The translations under genes were made by a program, and so were the position numbers. Positions 8,500 through 8,594 of a DNA stretch of 8,594 nucleotides are shown piece after piece. Source of the stretch: Desulfuromonadales bacterium (GTDB lineage Bacteria > Desulfobacterota > Desulfuromonadia > Geobacterales > Pseudopelobacteraceae); contig JAATGX010000020.1 of assembly GCA_015688915.1 (NCBI GenBank), positions 1 to 8,594 on the forward strand, read 5' to 3'. The notes beneath the pieces were generated by a model. The model saw only the letters and a program-made list of their open reading frames with translations, was not told the origin of the DNA and made no database searches. How positions within the stretch are numbered: the first letter of the stretch is position 1; every line of letters begins with the position of its first letter.

Positions 8500-8594
8500 A
8501 TGTTTGACAACGTATGGCTGATCCCACTTCTCCCCTTTATCGGCTTCCTGATCAACGAGGCACTGGTTCCCCAGCCGTGGGCGCATGTCAACGT
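8500..8594 (+). CDS. nuoL: NADH-quinone oxidoreductase subunit L, N-terminal fragment cut by window edge
   Basis: This frame is too short to stand out by length because it runs off the right edge. It encodes 31 full codons, starting MFDNVWLIPLLPFIGFLI and ending in the sequence PQPWAHVN. A hydrophobic first helix with a Leu-Ile-Pro-Leu-Leu-Pro element after a short soluble lead is typical of NuoL, the ND5-type antiporter-like proton-pumping subunit. The strong ribosome binding site at 8487-8493 and the position directly after nuoK, where nuoL normally lies, support the call. None of the key charged residues of the pump can be seen here, so the assignment rests on the N-terminus and gene order. 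nuoM and nuoN are expected beyond it. Confidence 0.88.
   Translation, partial: MFDNVWLIPLLPFIGFLINEALVPQPWAHVN

Overview
This window lies inside one co-directional operon for respiratory complex I (NADH-quinone oxidoreductase, NDH-1). The order on the + strand is nuoD (left end at or beyond the window edge), nuoE, nuoF, nuoG, nuoH, nuoI, nuoJ, nuoK and the first 31 codons of nuoL (cut by the right edge). Coding density is about 96%. Gaps between genes are 11 to 58 bases, and every visible start except that of nuoD has its own purine-rich ribosome binding site. No promoter, terminator, RNA gene, mobile element, repeat or CRISPR array is visible. nuoA-C would be expected to the left, and the rest of nuoL plus nuoM-N to the right.

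The gene order, fairly high GC, strong G/C preference at third codon positions and protein style (a separate NuoD containing MTLNMGPQHP, a short NuoI, a long three-part NuoF, a formate-dehydrogenase-like NuoG) suggest a member of the Geobacterales / Desulfuromonadota. Species or genus cannot be fixed from the sequence alone.

Layout: 1-1160 is the quinone-module subunit NuoD. 1191-6040 encodes the electron-input module NuoE, NuoF and NuoG. 6093-7160 is the membrane subunit NuoH. 7202-7606 is NuoI, which carries clusters N6a/N6b. 7618-8441 encodes the small membrane subunits NuoJ and NuoK. 8500-8594 starts the antiporter-like subunit NuoL. Together these proteins would move electrons from NADH through FMN and a chain of Fe-S clusters to quinone at the NuoD/NuoB/NuoH interface, and couple this to proton pumping through H, J, K, L, M and N.

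The membrane arm and NuoD, NuoE and NuoI look ordinary. The unusual part is the input module. NuoF has an extra N-terminal thioredoxin-like domain and an extra C-terminal two-[4Fe-4S] ferredoxin domain, as in HydB/HndC subunits of electron-bifurcating hydrogenases. One expected cysteine of the N-terminal domain is glycine. NuoG keeps a complete second [4Fe-4S] ligand set next to N4, and its C-terminal half resembles a formate dehydrogenase whose catalytic Cys/Sec position is now alanine. This is not a wholly new system. It is a complex I operon whose peripheral arm carries more apparent Fe-S sites than the E. coli type, so alternative electron donors or acceptors are worth testing.
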